From Endozoicomonas sp. Mp262 (GTDB taxonomy: Bacteria; Pseudomonadota; Gammaproteobacteria; Pseudomonadales; Endozoicomonadaceae), in assembly GCF_025643335.1 (NCBI RefSeq), contig NZ_CP092489.1, positions 2,304,501 through 2,368,500 on the forward strand: DNA of 64,000 bases, given 5' to 3'. A program made the position numbers and the translations under genes. The notes below the pieces were generated by a model. The model saw only the letters and a program-made list of their open reading frames with translations. It was not told the DNA's origin and did not search any database. Below are positions 36,890 through 45,630 of the stretch, piece by piece; the stretch's first letter is position 1, and every line of letters begins with the position of its first letter.

Positions 36890-37834
36890 TTATACGGTAG
36901 AAGTCCTGGTTTTTGAAAGGATTTTGGTTACTAACAACCGGTAAAGCCACGGCCATAATAAAATAGCCCAGACTGAAAAGAGAAAGCCCCTTATCAGGCA
37001 GTAACTGTAAATAAACATTGGCTGGCTTATGGTTGTAGGTGTTGATGAGGTTTGCTGCCAAAGAATAAGGGTTATTATGGCTCCGGGGATGGCTCGGGTA
37101 AAAAACAGGAGCCAGGGGGATAGTCGAGGTACTGTATTATTCTGTTTAATAGTCAGGCTGGCTGAGATTCCCAGCAGCAAGCCTGTTAGTAGTGAAATAA
37201 ATGCATAGGGTGTGGCTGAGTTACTGCCATCCCCTAAGTTCCCAATCTCCCTTAGGCTTACTGTTATAAGCAGGGGAAGCAGGGAGGCTAATGAAACCAC
37301 CGTAAGCCTGGTTGGGACAGAACGGTTTTTTAACCACCGTACTGTTTTTGTTTCACACTGGCTCCATATAACCACTATGCCCAGGCCTATTGAGCAGCCG
37401 ATCAGTACCTGTAATGGAAAATGGACGCCAAGATAGAGACGGGAAAGGGCAATAATAGCGATTATCAGAACAGCCATGACTGTGATAAGTGTCTTTTTCA
37501 GACTCCAGGCTGTTAGCCCCCAGAAAGTTATGGCATTTTGCGTATGGCCTGAGGGCATTCCATACCCCCCTTCTTTAACGCCATTGAACATACTGGGCTC
37601 AAGCCAGTAGGGGCGGGGCGAAGCAAAAAAATGCCGCAGGCTGCCAAACACCAAGGTGCTTACCAGGGTGGCACAGGCCAGCCTTATGGCTAAAACCTGA
37701 TGGCCAGTCCAGTAGAGGATAGCGGTGAGTAAAAGGTAGTGTTTGGAGTATGCATGCAGTGATAGCCATCGCAACATTGAATCAAATAACGAAAAAAAAC
37801 CTTGCAGCTCTGCAATCAGCTGGAAATCGTTCAT
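36890..37834 (-). CDS. PAP2-family membrane phosphatase
   Basis: A 314-residue membrane protein with the PAP2 phosphatase motifs: GMPSGHTQNA (motif 2) and SRLYLGVHFPLQVLIG (motif 3). Several membrane helices follow, more than in the six-helix minimal form, giving a long C-terminal half. Family members hydrolyse lipid phosphates such as phosphatidate or undecaprenyl pyrophosphate. The start overlaps the TetR regulator stop by one base, so the two form an operon and the regulator probably controls it. Confidence 0.85.
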   Translation of the reverse strand: MNDFQLIAELQGFFSLFDSMLRWLSLHAYSKHYLLLTAILYWTGHQVLAIRLACATLVSTLVFGSLRHFFASPRPYWLEPSMFNGVKEGGYGMPSGHTQNAITFWGLTAWSLKKTLITVMAVLIIAIIALSRLYLGVHFPLQVLIGCSIGLGIVVIWSQCETKTVRWLKNRSVPTRLTVVSLASLLPLLITVSLREIGNLGDGSNSATPYAFISLLTGLLLGISASLTIKQNNTVPRLSPWLLFFTRAIPGAIITLILWQQTSSTPTTISQPMFIYSYCLIRGFLFSVWAILLWPWLYRLLVTKILSKTRTSTV

Positions 37835-38430
37835 CAGCTGACCTGTTGGTTAAGTAAATGATTCAGGCTTTGCCTGACCGTATCATCCAGTTGTTTCTGG
37901 TTAGGTCTGGCCCGGGCTAATAGCTGTAAGGCAAGGTATAGATTGGATAATTCCAGAGAGAGGGATTCAGACGAACGGGGAGAGGCAACCAGGCCTCCTT
38001 TGCAGGCACGTTCCAGTTGCTGTTGAAAACCGGAGCGGATAATACCTATGCCCGAGTTAATTAACTCAATGGTTGTGTCTGGTAGAAGAGGCAACTCTGT
38101 GCAGGCACAGGCTAGAAAGCAACAGTTTTTAAACTGCTCCTCTTCCCGGTGTCGGTAACCGGAGGTCAAAAAACGGCGGATACCTTCCAACGGATTTCCT
38201 GTACTCAGATTCTTCGAAATACGGGCACTTAAGGGATGATCAACGTAATGCCGGAGTGTGGCCTGAAATAACAGTTCTTTATTGGTAAAGTGGTAGTACA
38301 GGCTTCCCGGGTTTAATTCAGTGACTTCTTCAAGCTGCCTGAGAGATGAGGCCGCAAACCCCCTCGACCAGAACAGGGCCAGGGCATTATTGAGTACTGT
38401 ATGTCGGTCAAATGCTATTGGTCGTCCCAT
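37834..38430 (-). CDS. TetR/AcrR-family transcriptional regulator
   Basis: A regulator of about 198 residues. The HTH (about residues 10-50) shows ALALFWSRGFAASSL and NPGSLYYHFTNKELLF, standard for the family. The ligand domain is unconserved with two Cys in CCFLACACTE. The ATG at 38430 replaces a TTG further up. It overlaps the PAP2 phosphatase gene by one base and probably represses the pair in response to an unknown ligand. Confidence 0.9.
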   Translation of the reverse strand: MGRPIAFDRHTVLNNALALFWSRGFAASSLRQLEEVTELNPGSLYYHFTNKELLFQATLRHYVDHPLSARISKNLSTGNPLEGIRRFLTSGYRHREEEQFKNCCFLACACTELPLLPDTTIELINSGIGIIRSGFQQQLERACKGGLVASPRSSESLSLELSNLYLALQLLARARPNQKQLDDTVRQSLNHLLNQQVS

Positions 38431-38595
38431 AATAAACAAGAGTGCTTTTATATAAACTTAACAGTCAAGTGAAAGGAATAACAAATAGCGTAGATGGTTT
38501 TTTAAATGGTGAGAAAAAAATTGAATGAAATAGTGGGAATAGGGAATAAAGAGTAGGGACAGCATCCCCGAATTATTCCCTTATTAACCAGCGCT

Positions 38596-39123
38596 TCAGG
38601 GTCTCAGGCTGATTCGATGTAAAATATCGTGTTTTTGAATAAACTGGTGATAGATAAAACCCGCAATATGGATAACGATTAGAGCGGCAAAACCATAAAT
38701 CAGCGTAACATGAATTTCGTGGGCAAAGCCTGCCACTGCCGGAAGTTTTTCCCTGGCACCGGAAAGAGTCAATAAGGAGAAGAAGTGCGTATCACGACCT
38801 CCGGCCCATGACATCACAACGCCGGAGATAGGCATTGCCAGCATCATAAGGTAAAGCAGCAGGTGGATAAGACGGGCAATATGATCCTGAAGGGTATGTC
38901 CGGCAGTGACTACCCGGGAGAAAAGCCTTCCGGGGATTCTCAGTAAGATCAGTAGCAGGGCAAGCACGCCCAATGATTTATGCAGCCCCATCCATTCAAA
39001 TTTTTCTGGCCCTTTAGGCATCTGGCCCATCTGCCAGCCCATAATCAGCAATGCAATGATCAAAATAGCCATAAGCCAGTGCATAAGGCTGCTGAACAGT
39101 GAATAACGTTGGCAGGGTTCCAC
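38596..39123 (-). CDS. Cytochrome b561-family membrane protein
   Basis: A 175-residue protein with four membrane helices and the His ligands expected for two b-type hemes (LMHWLMA, WMGLHKSLG, HIARLIHLLLY, FAHEIHVTL). Members carry electrons from quinols in the cytoplasmic membrane. I chose GTG at 39123 because AGGAGAGG is 6 bases before it and the family starts just before the first helix. The longer frame to 39207 adds an unconserved N-terminus. Confidence 0.87.
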   Translation of the reverse strand: MEPCQRYSLFSSLMHWLMAILIIALLIMGWQMGQMPKGPEKFEWMGLHKSLGVLALLLILLRIPGRLFSRVVTAGHTLQDHIARLIHLLLYLMMLAMPISGVVMSWAGGRDTHFFSLLTLSGAREKLPAVAGFAHEIHVTLIYGFAALIVIHIAGFIYHQFIQKHDILHRISLRP

Positions 39124-39225
39124 GGTGTACCTCTCCTGAAAGTTTATTATGAGCATGTTTATACGGCGCGATAGTGTCATAAAATTTCCAGGCAGTACAG
39201 TATGCAATCGGCAGGCGCCTGATCA

Positions 39226-40749
39226 TCACCTTTTCTGTGTGGGGGAAATCGTGTCCACCATCCGCTGACAGCTGATATCATCAGAGTCATCAGTTGGGTG
39301 GGGGCACAGATTTTCCAGATAGAGAATCCAGTCTCGATAGCGAGCTATTTCTGAAAATCTACTGCGAATATCCGGCGGCAGGGTATCAAATTCATTATCT
39401 TCAGCGGCCAGGAAATAGCGCTTTTCTGCTTGCTGTAGTTTTTCCCTAAGGCTTTCGGCACCACTCACTTCCTTTGCCTTGCCACTGGAATAGAAACGGG
39501 CTGAAAACGGCGTGCCATGAAGATAGAGAATACCGGGGTTACTGACAGCCTGCCGACTAATGACTTGCATTAATTGTTTCTGGGATTTTTGCCCTCCACC
39601 GTTCATCAGAAACAGGGTTAATCCAATCATCAAGACCGGAGTGATAGCGGCCGTGGCGATAATACGTTTCGGCCAGCCTTCCCACTTGTTCTGCCAGGTA
39701 TCAGCCAGCAGTAAAGCCATGGCGGGAACAACAGGCAAGGCATAGGTCCAGATAATATTGCGGGCAAAGGTAAAAAATACCAGGGGACAGATCAGCCACA
39801 GTAACAGGAATGCCTGCCAGCATGTCATCGGCTTCCTGTTGCTGCCCTTCAGACATTTAAAGCCGAGCCATACAATGACAAGAGACCAGGGTAAGCAGCT
39901 TTGCAGCCAGCGAAGCCAGATAGTGCCCATGGGACGGATATGGGCTGCACCGTACTGGTCACCATCCCAACCGCTATCCAGATACCGTTGAAAATGCTCG
40001 CCAATAAAAAAGTAATACAGAAATCCTGGTGTCTTTATTTCAGCGGCAAGATACCAGGGTACAGCAATAAGCAGTGTCAGCAGGCTTCCTTTGATGCAGG
40101 GAAATGTTTGCCAAAAGGTTAATAGTCTGCGTTGGGGAAGGCACCAGAAAAAAATCGGTAGTCCGGCCAGCACCAGCACAGCCAGACCTTTTGCTAACAG
40201 GCCTGTGGCACAGCCAATAAAGAAAAAATACTGCCACCGCCGGGCTTTTAGGGGACAGGGTTCATGCCAGCCAATCCAGAAGCCGGTCATCATCATGGTG
40301 ATGGCCAGCAGGCTAACCGGATCTGCCAGAATAGCACCGGACAGTGCCAGAAAAATGGCTGTAGAAGGAAGGATCAGCAGCACCAGCCCACCTGCTGATC
40401 GTCCCATTTGGTACAGGGCAAGCTTCAGGGTCAGGGCAAGAATGGCAATACTGACCAGTAGGGAAGGGAGGCGGGCGGCAAACTCATTGATGCCAAATAA
40501 TTTAAAGGATAGGGCGGAAAGCCAGATAAACAATGGCGGCTTGCCCCAGAAAGGGACGTTGTAGTCAAACCATACGGTGATCCAGTCCCCGGTTTCCACC
40601 ATCAGTCGGGCCATTTCACCATAGCGGGCCTCAGAGGTATCCTGCAGCGGATAGAGGCCGATGGAAACCAGTCGTATCAAAAAAGCCAGGGCGCATAGGG
40701 TAACAGCGGCCAGCCATGGAGAATTCGGGAGTATGGCAAATCGTTGCAT
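39226..40749 (-). CDS. ArnT-like glycosyltransferase family 39/83 membrane protein
   Basis: A protein of about 507 residues with an N-terminal block QDTSEARYGEMARLM and FWGKPPLFIWL, which match the first periplasmic loop of ArnT-type lipid-A transferases, and about 11 membrane helices. ArnT-type enzymes move a sugar from undecaprenyl phosphate to lipid A or a glycan. Without arn genes nearby the substrate is open. I chose ATG 40749 before QRFAILPNSPW. Starts further up are possible but give an unconserved tail overlapping a repeat. Confidence 0.85.
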   Translation of the reverse strand: MQRFAILPNSPWLAAVTLCALAFLIRLVSIGLYPLQDTSEARYGEMARLMVETGDWITVWFDYNVPFWGKPPLFIWLSALSFKLFGINEFAARLPSLLVSIAILALTLKLALYQMGRSAGGLVLLILPSTAIFLALSGAILADPVSLLAITMMMTGFWIGWHEPCPLKARRWQYFFFIGCATGLLAKGLAVLVLAGLPIFFWCLPQRRLLTFWQTFPCIKGSLLTLLIAVPWYLAAEIKTPGFLYYFFIGEHFQRYLDSGWDGDQYGAAHIRPMGTIWLRWLQSCLPWSLVIVWLGFKCLKGSNRKPMTCWQAFLLLWLICPLVFFTFARNIIWTYALPVVPAMALLLADTWQNKWEGWPKRIIATAAITPVLMIGLTLFLMNGGGQKSQKQLMQVISRQAVSNPGILYLHGTPFSARFYSSGKAKEVSGAESLREKLQQAEKRYFLAAEDNEFDTLPPDIRSRFSEIARYRDWILYLENLCPHPTDDSDDISCQRMVDTISPTQKR

Positions 40750-40819
40750 GGCTTTACCTGAGGGAAAGGTGGTTTGTTCGCCAGATGCCTGCCCTGCTAT
40801 GGACACTCCTGTATTGTAG

Positions 40820-40918
40820 ACTCGTTCCCAGGCTCCAGCCTGGCAGTGCATACCTCTCCAGGCCGTGACCGTTAGAGATATCCGTATGCATTCCCGGCGA
40901 GGAGGTCGGGAACAAGAG
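40820..40918. repeat. Palindromic repeat, CTCGTTCCC family
   Basis: ACTCGTTCCCAGGCT at 40820 is answered by GGTCGGGAACAAGAG ending at 40918. The interior contains smaller inverted parts. The same opening (GACTCGTTCCCAGGCTCCAG) occurs at 51412. Confidence 0.65.
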
Positions 40919-40924
40919 GTTTAT

Positions 40925-41170
40925 TTATGTGCAAAATTTATTCAGATAATTCTTCTGATAGATGGTCTTGCCCATAGCACTGATTTGTTTATCGACCAGT
41001 TGATCAAAGATATCCAGTAAAGATTGGTGTAATTGATCGTTTCCCCCGGTTTGTCTGAGAAATGTCACAATGGCTTCTACGGTGGATAGGGATGTTATTG
41101 AAGGCGCTTTTCTGATTCGGTGGTTAGATAGAGTTGATACTTTAAAATAATTGCTTTTTATATCAGACAA
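40925..41170 (-). CDS. Small unknown protein
   Basis: An 81-residue protein of unknown function, read from a TTG. It contains a helical block TVEAIVTFLRQTGGNDQLHQSLLDIFDQLVDKQI. No clear ATG or strong ribosome site was found, so this is a moderate-confidence call. Confidence 0.4.
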   Translation of the reverse strand: MSDIKSNYFKVSTLSNHRIRKAPSITSLSTVEAIVTFLRQTGGNDQLHQSLLDIFDQLVDKQISAMGKTIYQKNYLNKFCT

Positions 41171-41229
41171 GAGTGATTTTTTTATAAGTATCTATATTGG
41201 GTTAGTGTCTTTCAGAGAAGGAGCAATCT

Positions 41230-41736
41230 ATGAAGTTATATGTATTAATAACATATATTTTATGCCATTTTGCATCTTTTAATTCGTATGCTGATAAGGT
41301 GAAAGACGACGATCTTGTTGGTACATGGGGTGCTTTCATTGTTTGTAAAGACAAGTCAGAGAAGATATTTGCTTGTGAAAATGCCCCCCTATTCATTAGC
41401 AAGGTTGGGGGGGAAGAGATGTTAACTGTGCAATCTCAAAATAAATTGTTTTTTCTTGAAGGAGGTGGATTTATAGAGATGGTTTCTATAGGTGTGCGGG
41501 AAAACTTGATTAACGCAAAACTTAGAAACATTCCAATACTTGGAAAAGATCATGAGGGTATTGTTGCATACACTGGGGTAATGAAAAAAAAGGTAGCGTG
41601 TGTTTATTTGTGGCCTGTCATTGAACAGCACAAGATAAATGAATTAGCTATTTTAAAACGTGAGAATAGCTGGGAAATATTAAAGGATCTAATTGATTGG
41701 CTAATTGTAATGAAAAGGTTGGAGTCATTAACTTAG
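41230..41736 (+). CDS. Exported lipocalin-like protein, paralogue A
   Basis: An AT-rich gene for a 168-residue protein with a signal peptide (MKLYVLITYILCHFASFNSYA) and AAGGAG 8 bases before the ATG. After the signal, DDLVGTWGAF resembles the start of small beta-barrel (lipocalin-like) domains. It shares with the next gene the blocks ISVREN-like SIGVRENLINA, YTGVM and LWPVIEQHKIN. No family is recognised with certainty. The two are adjacent and probably tandem duplicates. Confidence 0.65.
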   Translation: MKLYVLITYILCHFASFNSYADKVKDDDLVGTWGAFIVCKDKSEKIFACENAPLFISKVGGEEMLTVQSQNKLFFLEGGGFIEMVSIGVRENLINAKLRNIPILGKDHEGIVAYTGVMKKKVACVYLWPVIEQHKINELAILKRENSWEILKDLIDWLIVMKRLESLT

Positions 41737-41776
41737 CTGGATTTTTAAGACTGCTTTAAGAAAAAGAGGGTTAATT

Positions 41777-42205
41777 ATGAAACTGTCTCAACTGACTTTT
41801 TATACAGTAATTTTTTTCATTTTAGTTTCTTTTAACTTGTATTCAGAGAAAATCATCATTACTGATAAAGATATCATTGGAAGGTGGAAAATGATTTACT
41901 CTGATAAATGTTGGGGGGATATGAGATTAACTCTTGATGAGGATGTGCTGTTAATTGCTAGAGATAAACAATCAGGTAAGCTTGTATTGGAAAATCCACT
42001 GACTAAAGTGGTTGTGAATGGAAGAGCACCAGTAGAGCTAAAAACAATAAGCGTTAGGGAAAATATCATCAATGCCGTTTTTATAAATCTTCCAGAACAG
42101 CCTTCAGGAAATGATATTGAATACACAGGAACAATGACAGGAGACAAAAAGATAATTGTTTTATGGCCTTTAAGTGAGCAGGGTCAAATCAATGCACATA
42201 AGTAG
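41777..42205 (+). CDS. Exported lipocalin-like protein, paralogue B
   Basis: A 142-residue relative of the previous gene, 40 bases downstream, with its own signal peptide (MKLSQLTFYTVIFFILVSFNLYS) and GAGGG before the ATG. Shared blocks are DIIGRWKM, SVRENIINA, YTGTM and LWPLSEQGQIN. It lacks the last 30 or so residues of paralogue A and stops at the edge of the IS630 element. It may have been shortened by the insertion. Confidence 0.6.
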   Translation: MKLSQLTFYTVIFFILVSFNLYSEKIIITDKDIIGRWKMIYSDKCWGDMRLTLDEDVLLIARDKQSGKLVLENPLTKVVVNGRAPVELKTISVRENIINAVFINLPEQPSGNDIEYTGTMTGDKKIIVLWPLSEQGQINAHK

Positions 42206-42661
42206 TGTATAGATTGCTTTCGAATAATTTAACCATCCAGTCGGACAGTATTAGAAAATGAGATCATATACTCCTCTCCAAATGAAAAAAGCACCCGTTC
42301 AACTTCTTTTTCAAATTCCGCAAAGCTCTTGATTGACAAGAGGTTGAGCCATTCATACTTTATTTTCCTCCACAGGATTTCAATCAGGTTGAGCTCAGGT
42401 GAATATGTTGGCAGAAAGCAGACCAGCAATTTCTTTTCAATCATCCAGTCATCAATTCTGGCACAAAACTTTTTGCTGGTGTGAATGCTGGCATTATCCA
42501 CCATAACTACCGTGTAACGATCATTTGAGCTGTATTTTTCATCTGCCATTTTCTCTGCAAAGTCATCAAAGGCCGCAATCACCGTATCGCTATTCACTGA
42601 ACCCACAACAGGATAATGAAATAGCTCACAGCTTCGGTTCATAAACCCCAGTACGTTGATG

Positions 42662-44306
42662 CAGCTATTCCCGTGACATCAATTAAATCACTGCAACAGC
42701 AAGGCTTACAGTAAATTCCAAATGGAGTGATTTCGCACAAAATAACGTCTACTTTTGATAGGGATACTTTATCAATGGCTGTCTCTCATGGCTTATCCAT
42801 TCCAAAAAAGTCGTAAGCATCTTTGTGCAAACAGTTTAATTACTACGATTTCTGAAAGTTATGAGCAAATTCCAGATGTCCGACCAAACAAGGATTCCAG
42901 AAAAATAACAATACATGATGCCTCCATGTCCGCTTTTGCCATGATGCATCTCAAGTACCCATCGCTCCTCTCGTTTGAGCGTGATAAAACAGAGCAAGAA
43001 GTAAGGCATAACCTTGAGCACCTGTATCAGATAAAAAAACGTGCTCCCTGTGATACCAGTATGCGGGAAATCCTGGATCCAATAGATCCCGTAGAGTTCA
43101 AAAAGCCTTTTAAGACATTGCTGTCTAACGTCCAAAGGGGCGGATTACTGAAGGCATTCGAATTTCACTGCGGGAACTTGAAAAATCACTACTTGCTCCC
43201 GATCGATGGAACTGGGCTATTTTACTCCTGCAATAATAAAAAACCTTGTCAGGAGTGCTGTACTAAAAATAAGGGAAAGGCCAACGAAGCTCACTACCAC
43301 CAGTTAATGGCAGCATGCATTGCTCACCCGGATCAAAAAACAGTCTTGCCATTGGCACCGGAAGCCATAGTTTGCCAGGACGGTTCGACCAAAAATGACT
43401 GTGAAAAAAATGCCATTAAACGGTTGTTTGCCACCATACGAGAGCATCACCCACGTCTAAAGTTCGTTATTCTTCTGGACAGTCTTTATGCTGACAACCC
43501 CACTGTCCAACTGATTAAGAGTTATGGCTGGCATTACATCATTGTCGCGAAAGATGGCAACCATGCCTCGCTGGTTGAAGCGATGGATGAGCTGGATAAA
43601 GAAGGAAAAGTTCACCGTGCTGAAAAAGTTAATGAAGAGACTGGAATTAAGTGGTGGTTTCGCTATGCCAATGACGTCAGGCTGAACAAGGCAAAATATG
43701 CAGAACAGGTTAATGTGCTTGATTTTGTCGAAACCGATAAAAAAGGTAAACAGCATATCTGGTGCTGGGTGACTGATATTCCGCTTAACGAAGAAACCAT
43801 AGAACCCGTCATGAAAGGAGGGCGCTGCCGATGGCATATTGAGAACCAGACGTTTAACACCCTGAAAAATCAAGGCTACGATCTCGAACATAACTACGGT
43901 CACGGTGAGAAGCACTTAGCCACAAATCTGGCCTATCTGACGATGCTTGCTTTTCTCGTAGATCAAATACAGGAACTGTGCTGTCCCCAGTTTCAGGAAG
44001 CTTTAAGAACCCGCTCAAAAGGAGTCCGTATAGCATTATGGAAATGGATACAGGGCTATTTTTTGCATTGGCTGATAAAAACGTGGGAGGGGCTTTTTTA
44101 CACAGTAACTCATGGTATTGAAGAGAAAAGGGTGATTCCATTCGATACATCATAACCGGCCATATCGTAGCTACGTTCAGGGGTGACATTTTTTCTTTAA
44201 AGCTCCGCTTTGTTAATTGGCGGCTCAGTTTTGATCGGCTTCATTATTTTTGCTGCCTTATTGTCAATACCAACGATCATCGACGTTCATCATGCGGGAA
44301 TAGCTG
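42662..44306 (+). mobile_element. Inner insertion sequence, 1645 bp, with 12-bp inverted ends and 9-bp target duplication
   Basis: The ends are CAGCTATTCCCG (42662-42673) and its exact complement CGGGAATAGCTG (44295-44306). The 9-base target ACGTTGATG is present on both sides (42653-42661 and 44307-44315). It is inserted in the IS630 transposase and encodes one transposase on the plus strand. Confidence 0.93.
42788..44155 (+). CDS. DDE transposase of the inner IS (IS4/ISNCY-like)
   Basis: A transposase of about 455 residues. It has DGTGLFYSCNN (first Asp), FVILLDSLYAD (second Asp) and the C-terminal CRWHIENQTFNTLKNQG with YDLEHNYGHGEKHLA, the pattern of IS4-superfamily elements grouped with ISNCY. 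I chose the ATG at 42788. The longer frame begins at a TTG at 42755. It looks intact and the ends match, so it could be active. The exact family should be checked in a curated IS list. Confidence 0.85.
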   Translation: MAYPFQKSRKHLCANSLITTISESYEQIPDVRPNKDSRKITIHDASMSAFAMMHLKYPSLLSFERDKTEQEVRHNLEHLYQIKKRAPCDTSMREILDPIDPVEFKKPFKTLLSNVQRGGLLKAFEFHCGNLKNHYLLPIDGTGLFYSCNNKKPCQECCTKNKGKANEAHYHQLMAACIAHPDQKTVLPLAPEAIVCQDGSTKNDCEKNAIKRLFATIREHHPRLKFVILLDSLYADNPTVQLIKSYGWHYIIVAKDGNHASLVEAMDELDKEGKVHRAEKVNEETGIKWWFRYANDVRLNKAKYAEQVNVLDFVETDKKGKQHIWCWVTDIPLNEETIEPVMKGGRCRWHIENQTFNTLKNQGYDLEHNYGHGEKHLATNLAYLTMLAFLVDQIQELCCPQFQEALRTRSKGVRIALWKWIQGYFLHWLIKTWEGLFYTVTHGIEEKRVIPFDTS

Positions 44307-44541
44307 ACGTTGATGCGTTTACTTTTGACTGATGGTATTCTGAGCTGCTTTCCTTTTTCCTGCCAACCGTATGGCACACAAGGTTCCTGGGTAAAGCCGG
44401 ACTCATCAAAATAAAATAAATTGATTAACCCTTTGCTCTCGGCTTCCTGGGCATCTTTCAGAGCAGTTTTACAGTCATGGAATTGCTCTTCGTCCCGTTT
44501 ATGTTTGCATGATTTACGGAGTCTTTTGTAAACCAGCCCTG

Positions 44542-44548
44542 CTTTTTT
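44542..44548 (-). promoter_or_regulatory. Programmed -1 frameshift heptamer in the IS630 transposase
   Basis: GTA AAA AAG in the zero frame gives the slippery heptamer A AAA AAG. The zero frame ends at 44458, while the -1 frame continues through the DDE domain. It fits the -1 frameshifting used by many ISs to make the full transposase. Confidence 0.65.
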
Positions 44549-45023
44549 ACAATGTTTGCCAGAGTAATTTTTGATGAAGATTTACCGGTTTCATCCTCGA
44601 TCTTGGATTTGACATACGATAAGCGACGAGGCTCTTCAGCCACTAATTCTTTTATGCGTTGCACTTCGGATTCGTCATATATGCACGGCCTACCGCCACC
44701 ATGCCCCTTGTACAAGGCACGAATACCATATTCTTCCCAATCATCAATCCACTGAGAAGCAGTTTGATATCTAATTTCAAGTATTTCGGCAATTTGCTCA
44801 AGGGTAAAGCCACGATTGCTCAATAAAAGGCTATGGGCTCTTTCCCTTATACATCTCAGAGGTCCGTAGTGTTTGGCGAATTTCAAAGTTAATAAAACAG
44901 CTTCATCAGTGATTGTAGTGACGTACTTCATAGGGAGAGGGATTTAAAGACCAGTACTCTCTTTATAATAGAGTAAATGTATCATTCAATAGCTATCTGA
45001 TCGTTAGATCAAGAAGTAGATTT

Positions 45024-45185
45024 CTCGTACTGGCCGAACATCCAGTTTATTTGAAACCAAACTATGACCTACTTATAGTCGATGAGAGTGATGATGAGGA
45101 CGCGGATCGACCGGGTCATAAAAGCCGTTTAGAACTCTTGATGACAATGGATAGAATAATCAGGATGCAGCGCGTTGAAGGGTAA
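45024..45185 (+). pseudogene. Gene remnant to the right of the IS630 element
   Basis: An open frame of 53 codons without a start, ending at TAA 45183-45185: LVLAEHPVYLKPNYDLLI..., then an acidic stretch DESDDEDAD and a C-terminal LLMTMDRIIRMQRVEG. Its end is weakly similar to the end of paralogue A (LKDLIDWLIVMKRLES). It may be the 3' end of a third or second paralogue cut off by the insertion. The frame does not join paralogue B directly. Confidence 0.35.
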
Positions 45186-45259
45186 ATAGAATATTAGCGC
45201 TTTTCCAGATGGCCGGCCTCCAAAGTACAAGACTGAGGAAGCCTGCTACTTTTATTTTA

Positions 45260-45535
45260 TTAACGCTGATTCATCTGAAAAATCAGTTTCTCAGCGGTGC
45301 AATCAAAGTCGAACATAGCCCGGATGTGAGTCATACCCTTGTCATCCAGGGTTTCAGAAGACACTTTGCAGTTGCCGGAACCGATGGACTTGGCTTTGGT
45401 TTCCAGGCGGCTAAACTCCTCACAGGCATTATCACCGGTAAAGTCCAGCACCAGACGGGTATCGTCTTCATTGATCAGTGTGCCCACATCAACACAGTTA
45501 CAGGCCATGCTTTCAAATTCATCACTGTCTTTCAT
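45260..45535 (-). CDS. YfcZ/YiiS (DUF406) family protein
   Basis: A 91-residue protein of the DUF406 family seen in E. coli YfcZ and YiiS. It has the characteristic MACNCVDVGTLIN start and the ending FDCTAEKLIFQM. Family function is unknown. It lies downstream of an intrinsic terminator on the same strand as the autotransporter, so it is its own unit. Confidence 0.83.
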   Translation of the reverse strand: MKDSDEFESMACNCVDVGTLINEDDTRLVLDFTGDNACEEFSRLETKAKSIGSGNCKVSSETLDDKGMTHIRAMFDFDCTAEKLIFQMNQR

Positions 45536-45553
45536 CGGAGTCTCTCCAAAATA

Positions 45554-45582
45554 AAAAACGGGGCGATAAAAACCCCGTTTTT
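45554..45582 (-). terminator. Terminator downstream of the autotransporter gene
   Basis: AAAAACGGGG and CCCCGTTTTT form a stem with A and T runs on both sides (GCGATAAAAA loop), so it can stop transcription from either direction. It follows the minus-strand estA-like gene. Confidence 0.82.
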
Positions 45583-45630
45583 TTGTACCGTTTCAGGCTT
45601 TCATTATAAGAGAAAAAGCCTGTTCAGCAA

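Larger units (their letters stand above)
42229..44931 (-). pseudogene. IS630-family transposase, split by insertion, with a -1 frameshift site
   Basis: N-terminal HTH half (44931 downward: YGPLRCIRERAHSLLLSNRGFTLEQIAE) and DDE half (DNASIHTS and LPTYSPELNLIEILWRKIK). Removing the inner IS and one target copy joins KSKRIN to VLGFMNRS in frame. A -1 shift at A AAA AAG (44548-44542) is needed to read from the HTH frame into FDESGFTQEPCVPYGW. With that shift the reassembled ORF is exactly 350 codons including stop, a normal IS630 length. So the element was probably intact before it was hit. Confidence 0.88.
42206..45000 (-). mobile_element. IS630-family element interrupted by a second IS (approximate ends)
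   Basis: The outer IS consists of two parts: N-terminal transposase on the right (about 44317-44931) and C-terminal part on the left (42229-42652), separated by the inner IS. The ends are only approximate. Weakly similar terminal stretches (TAGATTGC...GAATAATTT left; TAGCTATTGAATGATACATTT right, reading inward) could be the inverted repeats. IS630 elements usually duplicate a TA target. Confidence 0.8.
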
